Source: a bacterium (GTDB lineage: Bacteria > Orphanbacterota > Orphanbacteria > Orphanbacterales > Orphanbacteraceae). Taken from it: a stretch of 64,000 bases of DNA. Below the pieces are notes generated by a model. It made no database searches. It saw nothing but the letters and a program-made list of their open reading frames with translations, and was not told the DNA's origin. Positions within the stretch are counted from its first letter, which is position 1, and every line of letters starts with the position of its first letter. Positions 1 through 9,188 of the stretch are shown piece after piece. A program made the position numbers and the translations under genes. The stretch covers positions 299,892-363,891 of the forward strand of contig JALGYY010000017.1 in the NCBI GenBank assembly GCA_025782575.1, written 5' to 3'.

Positions 1-1
1 G

Positions 2-97
2 GTAATCCTGCTCGTCCCGCAAGAGGACGCCGAACGCGCGAGAGAGATCATTGATGAGAAGGGCCAGCCGACACTGAAGACAGGCGATGATGGCTAG
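2..97 (+). CDS. C-terminal end of a DUF2007-like protein (partial)
   Basis: An open frame runs from the window edge to TAG at 95-97 and gives 31 residues. The stretch VPQEDAERAREIIDE resembles the end of DUF2007 domains (putative prokaryotic signal-transducing proteins), which are short and usually finish on a 'VP-E-DAE-A' helix. Only the tail is present, so this rests on one short motif. The next gene lies on the opposite strand and converges on it. Confidence 0.45.
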   Translation, partial: VILLVPQEDAERAREIIDEKGQPTLKTGDDG

Positions 98-164
98 GCA
101 AGTCTGGATATCGGGTGAAATGAAATCATAGATCCGGAGCTGATCATAGCCCGCGGGGCTGCAG

Positions 165-797
165 CTACTCTCCGACCGTATCCGCAAGCAGCGGGAATCG
201 GAATCGTTCAATTTCCTGAACCAGTTTTTCCAGGTCCTTCTTCCATCCCGGGCCTTTATAGTCGTGCTCTTCTATGGGCTGCATGATGATCGGTGTCTTC
301 ACGCTCTTGACCCACTTCTCATATTCCGGCTGGAGAGCGCGGACCATCTTTTCCACGCGATCGTTGAACTCGCTCTCCGCTCTGTTCCGGATTCGCTCGA
401 CGAGCAATTCGATCGGTCCGTAAAGATAAATAATCACGTCGAACGGCTCGGCCGCACGGACCAACTGACCTGAAAGCTGCCGATAAAGTTCATAATCGGT
501 TTCGCTCAGCAGGCCCTCGTTTCTCCAATATGGCGTGAACAGCTCGACATCCTCCTCCGGAATGCGATCGACCACTACCATCTTCCGGCGATTCACGTTT
601 TCGATATCAAGTAGTTTGTTTGATAGAAAAGTGATCTCGCAGTGAAAAGCAGTCTCTTTCTTGCCATTTATGAAATCGGAGAAATAAGGGTTCGCCTTTT
701 CATCCTCCAGAATAAGGACGCCGTCATAGTACCGGGCCACTTCTCTAGCGATCGTTGACTTCCCGGTGCCGCAGTTACCAGCGAATCCGACCAGCAT
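165..797 (-). CDS. Deoxynucleoside kinase family protein
   Basis: 210 residues, the usual size for bacterial deoxyadenosine/deoxyguanosine kinases, which phosphorylate deoxynucleosides for salvage. The N-terminus carries a P-loop (GFAGNCGTGKST, about residues 4-15). A VVVDRIPEED segment near residue 68 matches the DR/ERS-type substrate motif, and an arginine-rich stretch (LLVERIRNRAESEF) fits the lid. I start it at the ATG at 797, just before the P-loop and 3-4 bases after GAGGGAAGC. The longer upstream frame overlaps the region before the dipeptidase gene and looks non-coding. Nucleoside specificity cannot be read from the sequence. Confidence 0.8.
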   Translation of the reverse strand: MLVGFAGNCGTGKSTIAREVARYYDGVLILEDEKANPYFSDFINGKKETAFHCEITFLSNKLLDIENVNRRKMVVVDRIPEEDVELFTPYWRNEGLLSETDYELYRQLSGQLVRAAEPFDVIIYLYGPIELLVERIRNRAESEFNDRVEKMVRALQPEYEKWVKSVKTPIIMQPIEEHDYKGPGWKKDLEKLVQEIERFRFPLLADTVGE

Positions 798-928
798 GCT
801 TCCCTCGTGGTGAGTGTTCGGAGAACCGCCGCCATTGTAGCCGGAGCTCCGCCGATCGGCAAGCCCTCGTGACAACAGACCTCCTCTCTCTGCTACAATG
901 GCATCAAACTGACAAGCTGGAGGTGAAT

Positions 929-2002
929 ATGATCGCGGTGAAACCGGAATCACTCGAGAGAGCTCGCAAGCTGCATGCCCGGAACATCCTGCTCGATTCC
1001 CACGTGGACACGACGCAGCACCTGGCAAAGAGGGACCTTTCCATTCGAAACGAGAACGGCCATCTCGATATTCCCCGCCTGCATGAAGGTGGTGTAAGCG
1101 CCGTTATTTTCGCTATCTGGGCGGCGAAGCCGAAAAACCCGGGAGACGGGGTTCGCGCGGCTCGCGAGCAGATCGAGTCGATTCGGGAGCTGATGAAGAA
1201 GCATGACGCTGATCTGAGGCCCGCCACCACCGCAAAGGAAATACGTGAAGTACGCGATTCGGGCCGGATCGCCGTGCCGATCGCGATCGAAGGGGGGTAT
1301 CTGATCGAAGACTCTCTCGAGATTCTCCGTCAATACCGGGAAGCGGGAGCGGTTTACCTGACACTGACCCATGGGTTCCATACAACCTGGGCTGATTCAG
1401 CCGGCGTAATGGAAGACCTTGCCCCCCACCATGGCGGCCTGACGGAGTTCGGGAAAGAAGTAATTCGTGAATTGAACCGGATCGGTATGCTGGTCGACGT
1501 AAGCCACGTGAGCGATGATACCTTGAAGGACGTTCTCGACATCGCCGAGGCCCCCATTGTCGCCACCCACTCCTCATGCCGCGCCGTGAACGATCATCGC
1601 CGCAATCTCCCGGATGACCTCATGAAAGAGATCGCAGCGACAGGGGGTGTGGTGCAGATCAACTTCTCGGCGCCGTTTATCGATCCCGAATTCCCCACAA
1701 TCGATCCGGCCGAATACATGCGGTGGTGGGAGGCGGGCGGGATCGGCCCCCTGACTGACTATGAGTCGCCACTCGAAAATCTGATCGATCATTTCGACCA
1801 CGCGATCAGGCTGATCGGTCCGGAACATGTGGGAATCGGCAGCGATTTTGACGGAGTCGCGGCACTTCCCCACGGGATGGGGGAATGCTCACAGCTTCCG
1901 TATCTCACGGCATCTCTGTTCGAGCGGGGTTACGGAGAGAAAGAGCTGGCGCCACTGCTGGGTGAGAATTTTCTACGGGTCATGACTGCTTGCGGGAGGT
2001 AA
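929..2002 (+). CDS. Membrane dipeptidase (renal dipeptidase, peptidase M19)
   Basis: 357 residues. This is a zinc-dependent amidohydrolase-fold dipeptidase that hydrolyses dipeptides, including D-amino-acid-containing ones. M19 landmarks appear in order: the N-terminal metal site LLDSHVDTTQ, the glutamate in AIEGGYL, LTLTHGF, DVSHVSDD, then THSSCRAVNDHRRN and the late GIGSDFDG. The ATG at 929 follows GGAGGTGAAT at good spacing. Upstream in-frame sequence overlaps the divergent kinase gene and was excluded. No signal peptide is visible, so it is probably cytoplasmic. The last 23 bases overlap the convergent rRNA methylase gene. Confidence 0.9.
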   Translation: MIAVKPESLERARKLHARNILLDSHVDTTQHLAKRDLSIRNENGHLDIPRLHEGGVSAVIFAIWAAKPKNPGDGVRAAREQIESIRELMKKHDADLRPATTAKEIREVRDSGRIAVPIAIEGGYLIEDSLEILRQYREAGAVYLTLTHGFHTTWADSAGVMEDLAPHHGGLTEFGKEVIRELNRIGMLVDVSHVSDDTLKDVLDIAEAPIVATHSSCRAVNDHRRNLPDDLMKEIAATGGVVQINFSAPFIDPEFPTIDPAEYMRWWEAGGIGPLTDYESPLENLIDHFDHAIRLIGPEHVGIGSDFDGVAALPHGMGECSQLPYLTASLFERGYGEKELAPLLGENFLRVMTACGR

Positions 2003-2693
2003 GACAGGCGAGGAGAACGCCGGCCGCCACCGATGCGTTCAGGGAGTGGACTCCTCCCAGGGACCTGATCCGGCAGACCACGTCGCACTTCTGTTCGGTG
2101 AGACGCCGCATGCCGCGCTCCTCGTTGCCGACCACGACGACCCACGATCGATCACGTGGCACATCTTCGAGATCGGTATCCGCGTTCTCGGATGTGCCGA
2201 GAATCCAGTGGCCGCTCTCTTTCGCATCGTCCAAAGCCCGACCGAGATTGGTGACCCTCGTGAAAGGGACCTCTTCAAGCCCGCCCGAAGCAACGTCGTA
2301 GACGACGGATGTGATCGGCGATGTGCGATCCCGGGGAAGCAGAATCCCACGGACACCGAAAAATGCCGCGCTTCGAAAAATGGCGCCCAGATTGTGAGGA
2401 TCCTGCACATGGTCGACGGCGAGACGGATCGCCGGTTCGTCCGCACCGCTCGATTCGCCCGACGGATCACTCATAACCCTGTCCAGGTCAGCCTCTTCCA
2501 TAGCTTGAATCGTCGCGCCCGCCTCCTCCCCCCTTCCCTTACGAGTCACCATCGTACCTGCCCGCGCCGCCAGGCGCTCGACCTCAGCCCATGCACCGGA
2601 AGAGTGTTCCGGCAACTGCAGAGTTCGGACATGGGAAGGCCGCTTTAGTAAGACAGCGGCGATACTGTGTGGATTTCGGAGTTTCAATTTCAT
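1980..2693 (-). CDS. TrmH/SpoU-family RNA 2'-O-methyltransferase (RlmB-like)
   Basis: 237 residues. SPOUT-class enzyme expected to transfer methyl from S-adenosylmethionine to a ribose 2'-OH in rRNA or tRNA. The three knot motifs are present: DHVQDPHNLGAIFRSA (motif 1), VVVVGNEERGM (motif 2) and GGVHSLNASVAAGVLLA (motif 3). The N-terminal part looks like the short substrate-binding domain of RlmB/TrmH proteins. A GTG at 2714 would extend the frame, but it sits inside a perfect hairpin that ends the upstream VOC gene, so the ATG at 2693 is preferred. The exact target nucleotide is not predictable here. Confidence 0.87.
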   Translation of the reverse strand: MKLKLRNPHSIAAVLLKRPSHVRTLQLPEHSSGAWAEVERLAARAGTMVTRKGRGEEAGATIQAMEEADLDRVMSDPSGESSGADEPAIRLAVDHVQDPHNLGAIFRSAAFFGVRGILLPRDRTSPITSVVYDVASGGLEEVPFTRVTNLGRALDDAKESGHWILGTSENADTDLEDVPRDRSWVVVVGNEERGMRRLTEQKCDVVCRIRSLGGVHSLNASVAAGVLLACLTSRKQS

Positions 2694-2697
2694 GAGT

Positions 2698-2723
2698 AAA
2701 CGGGGGCGGCCCACGCCGCCCCC
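2698..2723 (-). terminator. Hairpin terminator after the VOC gene
   Basis: A perfect 9-bp GC stem (2702-2710 with 2715-2723, loop 2711-2714) is followed on the minus strand by a short T tract (GTTTA). It lies between the VOC stop at 2736 and the methylase ATG at 2693. It therefore separates the two genes and argues against the GTG start inside it. Confidence 0.6.
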
Positions 2724-2735
2724 CTCCAGGTACCG

Positions 2736-3500
2736 TCAGCTTGCGGACTTGAAAAATGCGACCGCAGCCCCCGCAGGGTCAGCGGTCACACTGAATCGGC
2801 CGATACCGGGGATGTCCTGGGGCGGAACGAAAACGGTTCCGCCGAGCTTGGTTACTTTAGCTGCGATTGCATCGACATCCTGTGTGCCGATATAGGGAAT
2901 CCACATGGGCGGGGCTTCGGAATCGGCGGGAACCGGCATCATCCCTGCCGTCTCTTTCCCACCTTCCCGGTCGAAGAGATAATAGGTACCCATGTCACCC
3001 ATTTCGGTCTCCCTCACCGACCAGTCGAACATTTCGGAGTAGAAAGCCCGCGATTTCCCGGGATCATCTGTCATGAGCTCCATCCAGATGAACGTGTGAT
3101 CCGCCGGGGTGCCTTCCGGTTCCGGCATCGCCTGGAGCGGTTTGAACGGTGCCAGAACTCCTCCCTCCGGTCCCATGACAACGCCGAAACGCCCCACCTC
3201 GGGAATGTCCGCCGGCTGCTGTATCACCTGGCCTCCGTGGTCAGCTGCCCGGGAGCAGACGGCATCCACATCGTCAACAAGGACATAGGCAAGCCAATGG
3301 GGGTGGACATTCTTTCCCTCATCCACCTGGACGAATCCGCCGATGTTACTTTTGCCCGCTCGAATCATCTTGTAGATCTTACCATCGCCCATATCCCAAT
3401 CATTCGTGGTCCAGTCGAGAAGCTTTGAGTAGTACTTCAAGGACCCATCTTGATCGCTGGTCATCAGATCGTGCCAGACAGCTCTTCCGTTTCCGGCCAT
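2736..3500 (-). CDS. VOC-family protein with two glyoxalase-like domains
   Basis: 254 residues forming two tandem vicinal-oxygen-chelate repeats of about 120 residues. The first starts at VWHDLMTSDQDGSLKYYSKL and the second at FIWMELMTDDPGKSRAFYSE. Each ends with a GRF-V--DP/GPEG strand and an AF/APFK finish. This two-repeat plan matches the CFP-30B/glyoxalase-like family, whose substrates are mostly unknown. Start ATG at 3500 follows AGAAGGAGAG, an excellent ribosome binding site. A TATAAT box lies about 80 bp upstream and a hairpin terminator follows, so it appears monocistronic. Confidence 0.85.
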   Translation of the reverse strand: MAGNGRAVWHDLMTSDQDGSLKYYSKLLDWTTNDWDMGDGKIYKMIRAGKSNIGGFVQVDEGKNVHPHWLAYVLVDDVDAVCSRAADHGGQVIQQPADIPEVGRFGVVMGPEGGVLAPFKPLQAMPEPEGTPADHTFIWMELMTDDPGKSRAFYSEMFDWSVRETEMGDMGTYYLFDREGGKETAGMMPVPADSEAPPMWIPYIGTQDVDAIAAKVTKLGGTVFVPPQDIPGIGRFSVTADPAGAAVAFFKSAS

Positions 3501-3580
3501 GAGACTCTCCTTCTAAGTATGAACTGGTGGGTTCGTCGATCGTTGCGGCGACGATAGCAAAGGGGTATCGGGTTCCTGTC

Positions 3581-3609
3581 ATTATACAGGGCGGTCAGGT
3601 CGGTCGGAA
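3581..3609 (-). promoter_or_regulatory. Predicted sigma-70 promoter of the VOC gene
   Basis: On the minus strand a perfect TATAAT (3581-3586) lies 17 bp after TTCCGA (3604-3609, 3 of 6 matches to the -35 consensus). It sits about 80 bp before the VOC start, leaving a leader of roughly 75 nt. Confidence 0.5.
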
Positions 3610-3618
3610 TGATTTTTT

Positions 3619-3753
3619 TCAGATTTCCGTCGCACCCTCGCAACGGGCCGCCACATAGAAGTCTCTGTCACTGAAGGAGCCCGGTTCAGCGAGGAATTGA
3701 AGGCCAGCACGCTTCAACGCTCGCTCGTGCCGCTCCTTTGTAGAGAGCGACAT
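3619..3753 (-). CDS. Small ORF downstream of thiC, unknown (possible gene remnant)
   Basis: 44 codons, ATG at 3753 to TGA at 3619-3621, starting 67 bp after the thiC stop. The product begins MSLSTKERHERALKRAGL and contains FSDRDFYVAAR, which is reminiscent of the last strand of SAM-dependent methyltransferases. It could therefore be a small protein or the tail of a lost gene. No strong ribosome binding site is visible. It is the only coding-looking stretch in the 320-bp gap between thiC and the VOC gene. Confidence 0.3.
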   Translation of the reverse strand: MSLSTKERHERALKRAGLQFLAEPGSFSDRDFYVAARCEGATEI

Positions 3754-3820
3754 CTCATGTTTCGTAGAACTTCACGGATTCGTCAAACACTGCCCGATCC
3801 TCAGCCTGAATAACGGCCGG

Positions 3821-5599
3821 CTACCGTTTCCCGCCAGTCTCATGACCGGCCATCCCGCCTGCCTGAAGCTCCCTCGCTTCTCCGTCAGCGGCCAGATCAC
3901 TGTGGCAGACTGCTTTGTGGCCGGTAGATGCACCGACCGCCTCTTTCGTCTTGCTGGCAAGCGCGTGAATCTCCGCCGGCGACAGAACGCCTCGCTGCTC
4001 GAGGATCTCCCTCTGCTCAGGCGTAAGAGCATCGCTCACCCGTGACTTCTTCCACGCGTACTCTTCGTCCTTCCCGCTCATGAACTCCTGGATCTCTTTG
4101 CTGATCCGGACCGAGCACCAATCGTGACCGCACATCGCACAGAAATCGGTATCTACATCGAGGTCTTCGTCGTGGTACGCCCGTGCCGTATCGGGATCGA
4201 AAGAAAGATCAAAGTGCTTTTTCCAGTTCAGCGCCGCCCGCGCTTTGGTCACCTCGTCGTCATTGTCTCTCGTGCCCGGAATGCCGAGGGCAATGTCTGC
4301 GGAGTGAGCGGCGATCTTGTAGGCAATGCATCCCTGTTTCACGTCATCCCGCTTCGGTAGGCCGAGGTGCTCTTTCGGAGTGACGTAACAGAGCATGGAC
4401 GCGCCATGATAAGCTGCCGCAGTTGCGCCGATGCAACTCGTAATGTGGTCGTAACCGGGGAAGATATCGGTAACCAGCGGCCCGAGAACATAGAACGGCG
4501 CACCGTGGCAGATTCGCCTCTCGATCTTCATGTTGTATTCGATCTGATCGAACGGGATATGACCGGGCCCTTCGATCATGACCTGAACTCCCTTAGCCCA
4601 CGCCCGTTCCGTAAGCTCACCCAGGGTTTCCAGCTCGCGAATCTGCGCTTCGTCGGTCGCGTCAGCCAGGCCACCGGGCCGAAGGCCGTCACCCAGCGAA
4701 AAACTGACATCGTACTCCCGCATGATGTCGCAGATATCGTCGAAAATCTCGTAAGTCGGATTCTCTTTGCCGTGATGAATCATCCATTTCGCCAGGAGTG
4801 AACCACCACGGGAGACAATCCCGATCAACCGGTCCTTGACATATGGCAGATGGGCGCGAAGTACACCCGCGTGAATCGTAAAGTAGTCCACTCCCTGCTT
4901 CGCCTGATTCTCCAGCTCCCGGAGGATGTCATCGTACGTCAAGTCCTCGATCTTCTTTCCGAAGATCATTGAATAGATCGGCACCGTACCGATGGGAACC
5001 GTGGAATTTCTTATCATCGCTTCCCGGCAGGCGTTGATATCCCCGCCGGTCGAAAGATCCATCACAGTGTCGGCACCCCATCGAATCGCCCAGCGAAGCT
5101 TTTCGAGTTCCTCATCGGTACCGCTCGAAACCGGCGACGCCCCCATATTGGCGTTGATCTTCGTTTTCGATGCCCTCCCGATCGCAAGGGGATCGAGTTC
5201 ATACGAAAGATGGACACGATTGGCGGGTATGATCATGCGACCTGCCGCAATTTCTTTTCGAATCTGTTCGGCGGTCAGGTGGGGCTCCCGCTCCGCAACC
5301 CGCTCCATTTCGGGCGTAATCAAACCGGCCCTCGCCGACTCGAGCTGGGTGATCGGCTGGTGGCCCCCCGGGGGCTCCGAGTAAAAGTCCCAGGCTGTTT
5401 TGGCCGACGGTAGCGGCATCCCCGGAGTGTCCGGCGAACAGAACGCGCCCGCCCCTCCCAGGTCGACCCGGGCGGCGAAGCTTGGTGGTGCCGTTCCCTG
5501 CTGGTCTGTAGACGGATGAAATGCGCCGTGAAGAGGCAACTCGCCCCCTCGACGATCGATTGTTGATTCTGCTGATTTGTCTTCTTGATTCTTCGACAT
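3821..5599 (-). CDS. thiC: Phosphomethylpyrimidine synthase ThiC
   Basis: 592 residues, close to the family's usual length. ThiC is a radical-SAM-type enzyme that rearranges aminoimidazole ribotide to hydroxymethylpyrimidine phosphate in thiamine synthesis. The C-terminal CAMCGHDWC (CX2CX4C) that binds the [4Fe-4S] cluster is intact. Family hallmarks [48 protein letters not shown] and [11 protein letters not shown] are all present. I choose the ATG at 5599. A GTG five codons upstream (5614) would sit on the AGGTG ribosome binding site. A TPP riboswitch lies just upstream and should repress it when thiamine is plentiful. No other thi genes are in the window. Confidence 0.98.
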   Translation of the reverse strand: MSKNQEDKSAESTIDRRGGELPLHGAFHPSTDQQGTAPPSFAARVDLGGAGAFCSPDTPGMPLPSAKTAWDFYSEPPGGHQPITQLESARAGLITPEMERVAEREPHLTAEQIRKEIAAGRMIIPANRVHLSYELDPLAIGRASKTKINANMGASPVSSGTDEELEKLRWAIRWGADTVMDLSTGGDINACREAMIRNSTVPIGTVPIYSMIFGKKIEDLTYDDILRELENQAKQGVDYFTIHAGVLRAHLPYVKDRLIGIVSRGGSLLAKWMIHHGKENPTYEIFDDICDIMREYDVSFSLGDGLRPGGLADATDEAQIRELETLGELTERAWAKGVQVMIEGPGHIPFDQIEYNMKIERRICHGAPFYVLGPLVTDIFPGYDHITSCIGATAAAYHGASMLCYVTPKEHLGLPKRDDVKQGCIAYKIAAHSADIALGIPGTRDNDDEVTKARAALNWKKHFDLSFDPDTARAYHDEDLDVDTDFCAMCGHDWCSVRISKEIQEFMSGKDEEYAWKKSRVSDALTPEQREILEQRGVLSPAEIHALASKTKEAVGASTGHKAVCHSDLAADGEARELQAGGMAGHETGGKR

Positions 5600-5655
5600 G
5601 GCTGAGCACCTCACGTGAATAGGAACTCGGCCGGTGTGGAGGCTTTCCGGAGATA

Positions 5656-5742
5656 TCGCCTTCCCTACGCCGGTCCGAACCGGATCAGGTTCAACGGGTT
5701 CCTCTCAGCAGCTTTCCCTAGGAGAAGCCGCGCCCCGAGCGA
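5656..5742 (-). promoter_or_regulatory. TPP riboswitch (THI element) controlling thiC
   Basis: The minus strand shows the conserved THI-box pieces in order: GGGGCGCGGC, CTGAGAGGAACCCGTTGAAC, CTGATCCGGTTCGGACCGG and CGTAGGGAA. P1 can close with TCGC (5739-5742) against GCGA (5656-5659). The aptamer ends about 55 bp before the thiC ATG. No clear T-tract terminator follows, and the thiC Shine-Dalgarno lies near the 3' side. Control by sequestering the translation start is therefore more likely than attenuation. Confidence 0.95.
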
Positions 5743-5929
5743 ACATGTGTTGTCACGATAGCAAGCGAGCTACGATTGGGCAAGGGATATGGGGGGAGAA
5801 ACGAAGCCGGCTCAGCCGCAGCCACCGCCCGGATCGGAAACCGGCGCCTGTACCGGCATTCACCGAAAGGTACGTATTTCTGATTCGAGTCGCAAGTAAA
5901 CCCCCAAGCTGCCGGTGCGGTCACGGACA
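5743..5929. other. Non-coding stretch between thiC riboswitch and ino1 terminator
   Basis: No convincing gene. Short frames on both strands lack codon bias and family motifs. The thiC promoter should lie here, but I do not see a strong -35/-10 pair. Confidence 0.4.
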
Positions 5930-5967
5930 TAGAAAGAATAACCGGCCGGCTCACTCGGAACCGGCCG
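5930..5967 (-). terminator. Probable terminator after inositol-3-phosphate synthase
   Basis: A 7-bp perfect stem (CGGCCGG 5943-5949 with CCGGCCG 5961-5967, 11-nt loop) is followed on the minus strand by a T-rich GTTATTCTTTC. It lies 48 bp after the stop codon of the inositol synthase. Confidence 0.55.
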
Positions 5968-6014
5968 ATCCGTTCAGGTTGTTTTCTCGCGAAACTCCGA
6001 ACAGGTGACACGCC

Positions 6015-7325
6015 TCAGTCGTAGTACTCCTGGCCGAGATGGGTAATGAGCTCCTCACCCTGCATGTCACGGAGCGTGTTCTTCAGCTTCATGAGCTGAA
6101 TGAAGAGATCGTGTTCCGGATAGAGTTTGTCCGCGGTCTGAGGTGCCTTGAAGTAGAACGAAAGCCACTCCTGAATGCCCCGCTTGCCGGCCCGCATCGC
6201 TAAGTCGGAAAACAGGGCGAGATCGAGAACGATCGGCGCCGCGAGAATCGAATCACGACACAGGAAGTCGATTTTGATCTGCATCGGGTATCCCAGCCAT
6301 CCGAATATGTCGATGTTATCCCATCCCTCTTTGTTGTCACCTCGTGGAGGATAGTAGTTGATACGAACTTTGTGATGCATATCGCCGTAAAGGGTAGGAT
6401 AGACTTTCGGCTGCAGAATGTGATCGAGAACAGACAGTTTGGAAGCCTCTTTGGTCTTGAACGACTCGGGATCATCGAGGACCTCGCCGTCCTTATTACC
6501 TAAGATGTTCGTCGAGAACCACCCGGCCACACCGAGAAGTCTCGCCTTGAATCCGGGGGCCAGAACGGTCTTCATGAATGTCTGGCCCGTCTTGAAGTCC
6601 TTTCCGCAGATCGGCACGGAGTGTTCGCGCGCCAGCTCCACCATCGCGGGTAGATCGACGGTTAGATTAGGCGCCCCGTTCGCGAAGGGAACACCAGACG
6701 TAATCGCGGCGTAGGCGTATACCATGGAAGGCGAGATTCGTTCGTCGTTGCCGCGAAGGCCCTCCTCGAACGACTTGATCGTCTGATGAACGTCGGATGG
6801 TTCAATGAAGATCTCTGTTGAACCGCACCAGACCACGACAACACGGTCGAGATCGTTCTTCTCTTTGAAACTGCGAATATCCTCTTTCAGCTGCTCGGCA
6901 AGTTCGAACCAATTGGCCCCCTCTTTGACATGGGTGCCGTGCAGATTCTTCACGTAGCGATTACTGAAGACAGCCTTCATCGGCTTGACCGCCTCGAGCA
7001 TCGGACGCACCTTCTCGATGAGTTGTGCTTCGAGAACGCCCGCCTTTTTTGCAGACTCGTAACAATTCTCCTCGAAAATATCCCAGCCCCCGAAAACAAG
7101 ATCTTCGAGTGGAGCGATAGGCACGAATTCCTTGATCAGGGGCGTCTGGTTGTCGGTCCGCTTTCCGAGGCGGACAGTGCCCATCTGGGTCAGCGACCCG
7201 ATCGGCTCGGAAACGCCCTGGCGGATCGCTTCGACCCCCGCAAGGAAAGTTGTAGCCACAGCGCCAAGCCCTGGCAGCAGAATTCCCAGTTTCCCTTTGT
7301 GTGGTTTGATACTGGATTGAGCCAT
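6015..7325 (-). CDS. ino1: Inositol-3-phosphate synthase
   Basis: 436 residues. Converts glucose 6-phosphate to 1D-myo-inositol 3-phosphate in an NAD-dependent oxidation-aldol-reduction cycle, in the cytoplasm. The N-terminal dinucleotide motif LLPGLGAVATT and the catalytic-region segment GKDFKTGQTFMKTVLAPG are clear. NILGNKDG, SFKTKEASK and KVRINYYPPRGDNKEGWDNID also match the family. Start ATG at 7325 follows CAGGAGAAGAACC. It is divergent from a LysR regulator over an AT-rich 120-bp spacer, and a hairpin terminator follows. Inositol could feed phosphatidylinositol-type lipids or osmolytes; the window does not say which. Confidence 0.95.
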   Translation of the reverse strand: MAQSSIKPHKGKLGILLPGLGAVATTFLAGVEAIRQGVSEPIGSLTQMGTVRLGKRTDNQTPLIKEFVPIAPLEDLVFGGWDIFEENCYESAKKAGVLEAQLIEKVRPMLEAVKPMKAVFSNRYVKNLHGTHVKEGANWFELAEQLKEDIRSFKEKNDLDRVVVVWCGSTEIFIEPSDVHQTIKSFEEGLRGNDERISPSMVYAYAAITSGVPFANGAPNLTVDLPAMVELAREHSVPICGKDFKTGQTFMKTVLAPGFKARLLGVAGWFSTNILGNKDGEVLDDPESFKTKEASKLSVLDHILQPKVYPTLYGDMHHKVRINYYPPRGDNKEGWDNIDIFGWLGYPMQIKIDFLCRDSILAAPIVLDLALFSDLAMRAGKRGIQEWLSFYFKAPQTADKLYPEHDLFIQLMKLKNTLRDMQGEELITHLGQEYYD

Positions 7326-7397
7326 GGTTCTTCTCCTGAAAAGTGAATAGGGTACATCTGTAAGTCGGTCATCAGGATAGCAGGCGACCCGTCATAA

Positions 7398-7449
7398 TTT
7401 CCATAAATCATTTTCATTCTTTCCATAATATAGTATTATCATTTTATGG
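7398..7449. promoter_or_regulatory. Probable LysR operator between ino1 and its divergent regulator
   Basis: TTTCCATAA occurs twice in direct orientation (7398-7406 and 7420-7428), spaced exactly 22 bp, two helical turns. An inverted copy, TTATGG (7444-7449), overlaps the LysR start codon. The spacer is unusually AT-rich for this window. This geometry suits a tetrameric LysR-type regulator controlling both divergent genes. No experimental site is known. Confidence 0.4.
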
Positions 7450-8321
7450 ACCTGCTCACCTTGAGAACCTATGTCACTGTCGCCCGTACGAAGAGCGTAA
7501 CCGAGGCATCACGGCATCTTCATCTCACACAGCCGGCAGTCTCTCTCCAGATCCGGCGACTCGAGGACTCCCTCGGGGAGACACTGTTCGATCGGTCGGG
7601 CCGCGGAATGAAGCTGACAGCAGCGGGGACCCACCTCCTTCCGAGGGCTGAGGAGGTACTCCGGTCAGCTGACAGCCTGGAAGCGGCCGCCCGCGACTAC
7701 CGCGGCATTCATAGCGGCTCACTCTCCATCGGAACGACCGACGTGGCGAGCATTCATGTTCTCCCTCGTACGTTTCGGAAGTTCAACAGGCGCTACCCCG
7801 GGATCGAACTTTCCGTCCAGGTCGAGGGGACACGTTCTCTGATTTCATCGCTTCGGGCGGGAGACATCGAAATCGCCATTGTAGCGTTGCCCGTAGCAGG
7901 AGACGATCTCGTGTCGCGCGCAGTGGGGGAAGACAGATTAGTCGCCATTCTCCCTCGGCGCCATCCGCTTTCCGACCGAAAGCGGATTCGCCTCGAGGAA
8001 CTGGCCGGCACACCGATGATTACCTTCAAAGAGGAGTCGGTAACGAGAACATGGGTTTCGGAGACTTTCCGCCGCGAAGGCCTCAATCCGACCATTGCCA
8101 TGGAAATATCGAGCCCGGAGGCGATCAAGAAACTGGTGGAAGTGGGGCTCGGCTTTGCGTTTCTTCCCGAGCGAACGGTTCATCATGAGATTCGAGACGG
8201 ACGCTTGTCCTCACCGAGCGTTGCCGGCGTCCGGCTCATCAGAAAGATCGGGGCGCTTCGCGTATCCGATCGCTACCTGTCGCCGGCGGCGGAAGCATTT
8301 CTGGATTTACTCCCGAAATAA
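7446..8321 (+). CDS. LysR-family transcriptional regulator
   Basis: 291 residues, typical LTTR length. The N-terminal winged helix-turn-helix is plain: [20 protein letters not shown] followed by [18 protein letters not shown] (about residues 17-55). A substrate-binding-like effector domain starts at [10 protein letters not shown] (about residue 91). By family logic it probably regulates the divergent inositol-3-phosphate synthase, and itself, through repeats in the spacer. No ribosome binding site is obvious; translation may start near the transcript 5' end. Its last 15 bases overlap the convergent glycosyltransferase gene. Confidence 0.88.
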   Translation: MDLLTLRTYVTVARTKSVTEASRHLHLTQPAVSLQIRRLEDSLGETLFDRSGRGMKLTAAGTHLLPRAEEVLRSADSLEAAARDYRGIHSGSLSIGTTDVASIHVLPRTFRKFNRRYPGIELSVQVEGTRSLISSLRAGDIEIAIVALPVAGDDLVSRAVGEDRLVAILPRRHPLSDRKRIRLEELAGTPMITFKEESVTRTWVSETFRREGLNPTIAMEISSPEAIKKLVEVGLGFAFLPERTVHHEIRDGRLSSPSVAGVRLIRKIGALRVSDRYLSPAAEAFLDLLPK

Positions 8322-9047
8322 TCTTCGGTCCCTTTTCAGTCCCCACTTGTTCAGCAGAAAAGAGGCGACCACACCGAGCGTTTCCAGACCGTATTTGATA
8401 CTTGGTCCCAGTCGGATCTCCGAGGCCTCGTCGAAATACCGGCAGGGGACAGGCACGTCACCGATCGAATAGCCGAAAGCGACGACCTCGGCCAGGAACT
8501 CGGTATCGAACACGAAATCATCCGAGTTTCTGTGATAGGGAATGCTCTCCAGAACATCCCGCCTGTAGGCACGGTAGCCGGTGTGACACTCACTCAGATT
8601 GGTGCCGAACGCCAGATTCTCGATGAGAGTCAAAACACGATTGGCGGCATACTTGTAGGCGGGCATGCCGGAGGCGAGTGCTTCCCGGCGGGAACGAATC
8701 CGCGATCCCAGCACGACATCGCAAACACCGTCTCGAATGAACCCGATCATATAGGGTAACAACCTGGAATCGTATTGATAGTCAGGATGGACCATGACCA
8801 CAATGCCCGCCCCGGCCCGAAGCGCTTCTTCATAGCAGCGTTTCTGGTTTCCGCCGTAACCGCGCCTCGAGGAGAGTACAATCGTTCGTAACCCGAGTTC
8901 CCGCGCGATTTCCACCGTTCGATCCGTCGAGCAATCATCCACCAGGATTATCTCGTCCACCACTCCCTCGGGAATGTCAGCTACCGTTTTCCTCAATGTG
9001 GATTCGGCGTTCCTCGCAGGCATGACGACAATCACTTTGTCCGGCAA
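8307..9047 (-). CDS. GT2-family glycosyltransferase (dolichyl-phosphate mannosyltransferase type)
   Basis: 246 residues. The GT-A fold starts with [22 protein letters not shown], then the nucleotide-binding [12 protein letters not shown] and a [10 protein letters not shown] segment. MVHPDYQYD supplies the metal-binding acidic motif, and [17 protein letters not shown] is typical of DPM-like enzymes that load a sugar on polyprenyl phosphate. The C-terminus ([17 protein letters not shown]) is mildly hydrophobic but there is no large membrane domain. The donor sugar is unknown. It is transcribed alone, divergent from proC. Confidence 0.85.
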   Translation of the reverse strand: MPDKVIVVMPARNAESTLRKTVADIPEGVVDEIILVDDCSTDRTVEIARELGLRTIVLSSRRGYGGNQKRCYEEALRAGAGIVVMVHPDYQYDSRLLPYMIGFIRDGVCDVVLGSRIRSRREALASGMPAYKYAANRVLTLIENLAFGTNLSECHTGYRAYRRDVLESIPYHRNSDDFVFDTEFLAEVVAFGYSIGDVPVPCRYFDEASEIRLGPSIKYGLETLGVVASFLLNKWGLKRDRRLFRE

Positions 9048-9188
9048 GAGCGACTCCTCGGTCCAGGCGGTTCTTCAGTCTCTCCCTATTTTATACCAAA
9101 AGTCGCTAAAGTCGCGACCCTTGACGGGTCCTGATCCTACCAGCTACATTGGGCGTCTCACCCGTTCTCATTTGAGCTGGAGGATCGT

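Noticed and set aside
2736-3500. Bleomycin- or fosfomycin-resistance protein
   Set aside because: The protein has the VOC fold but no specific resistance signature or resistance-gene context.
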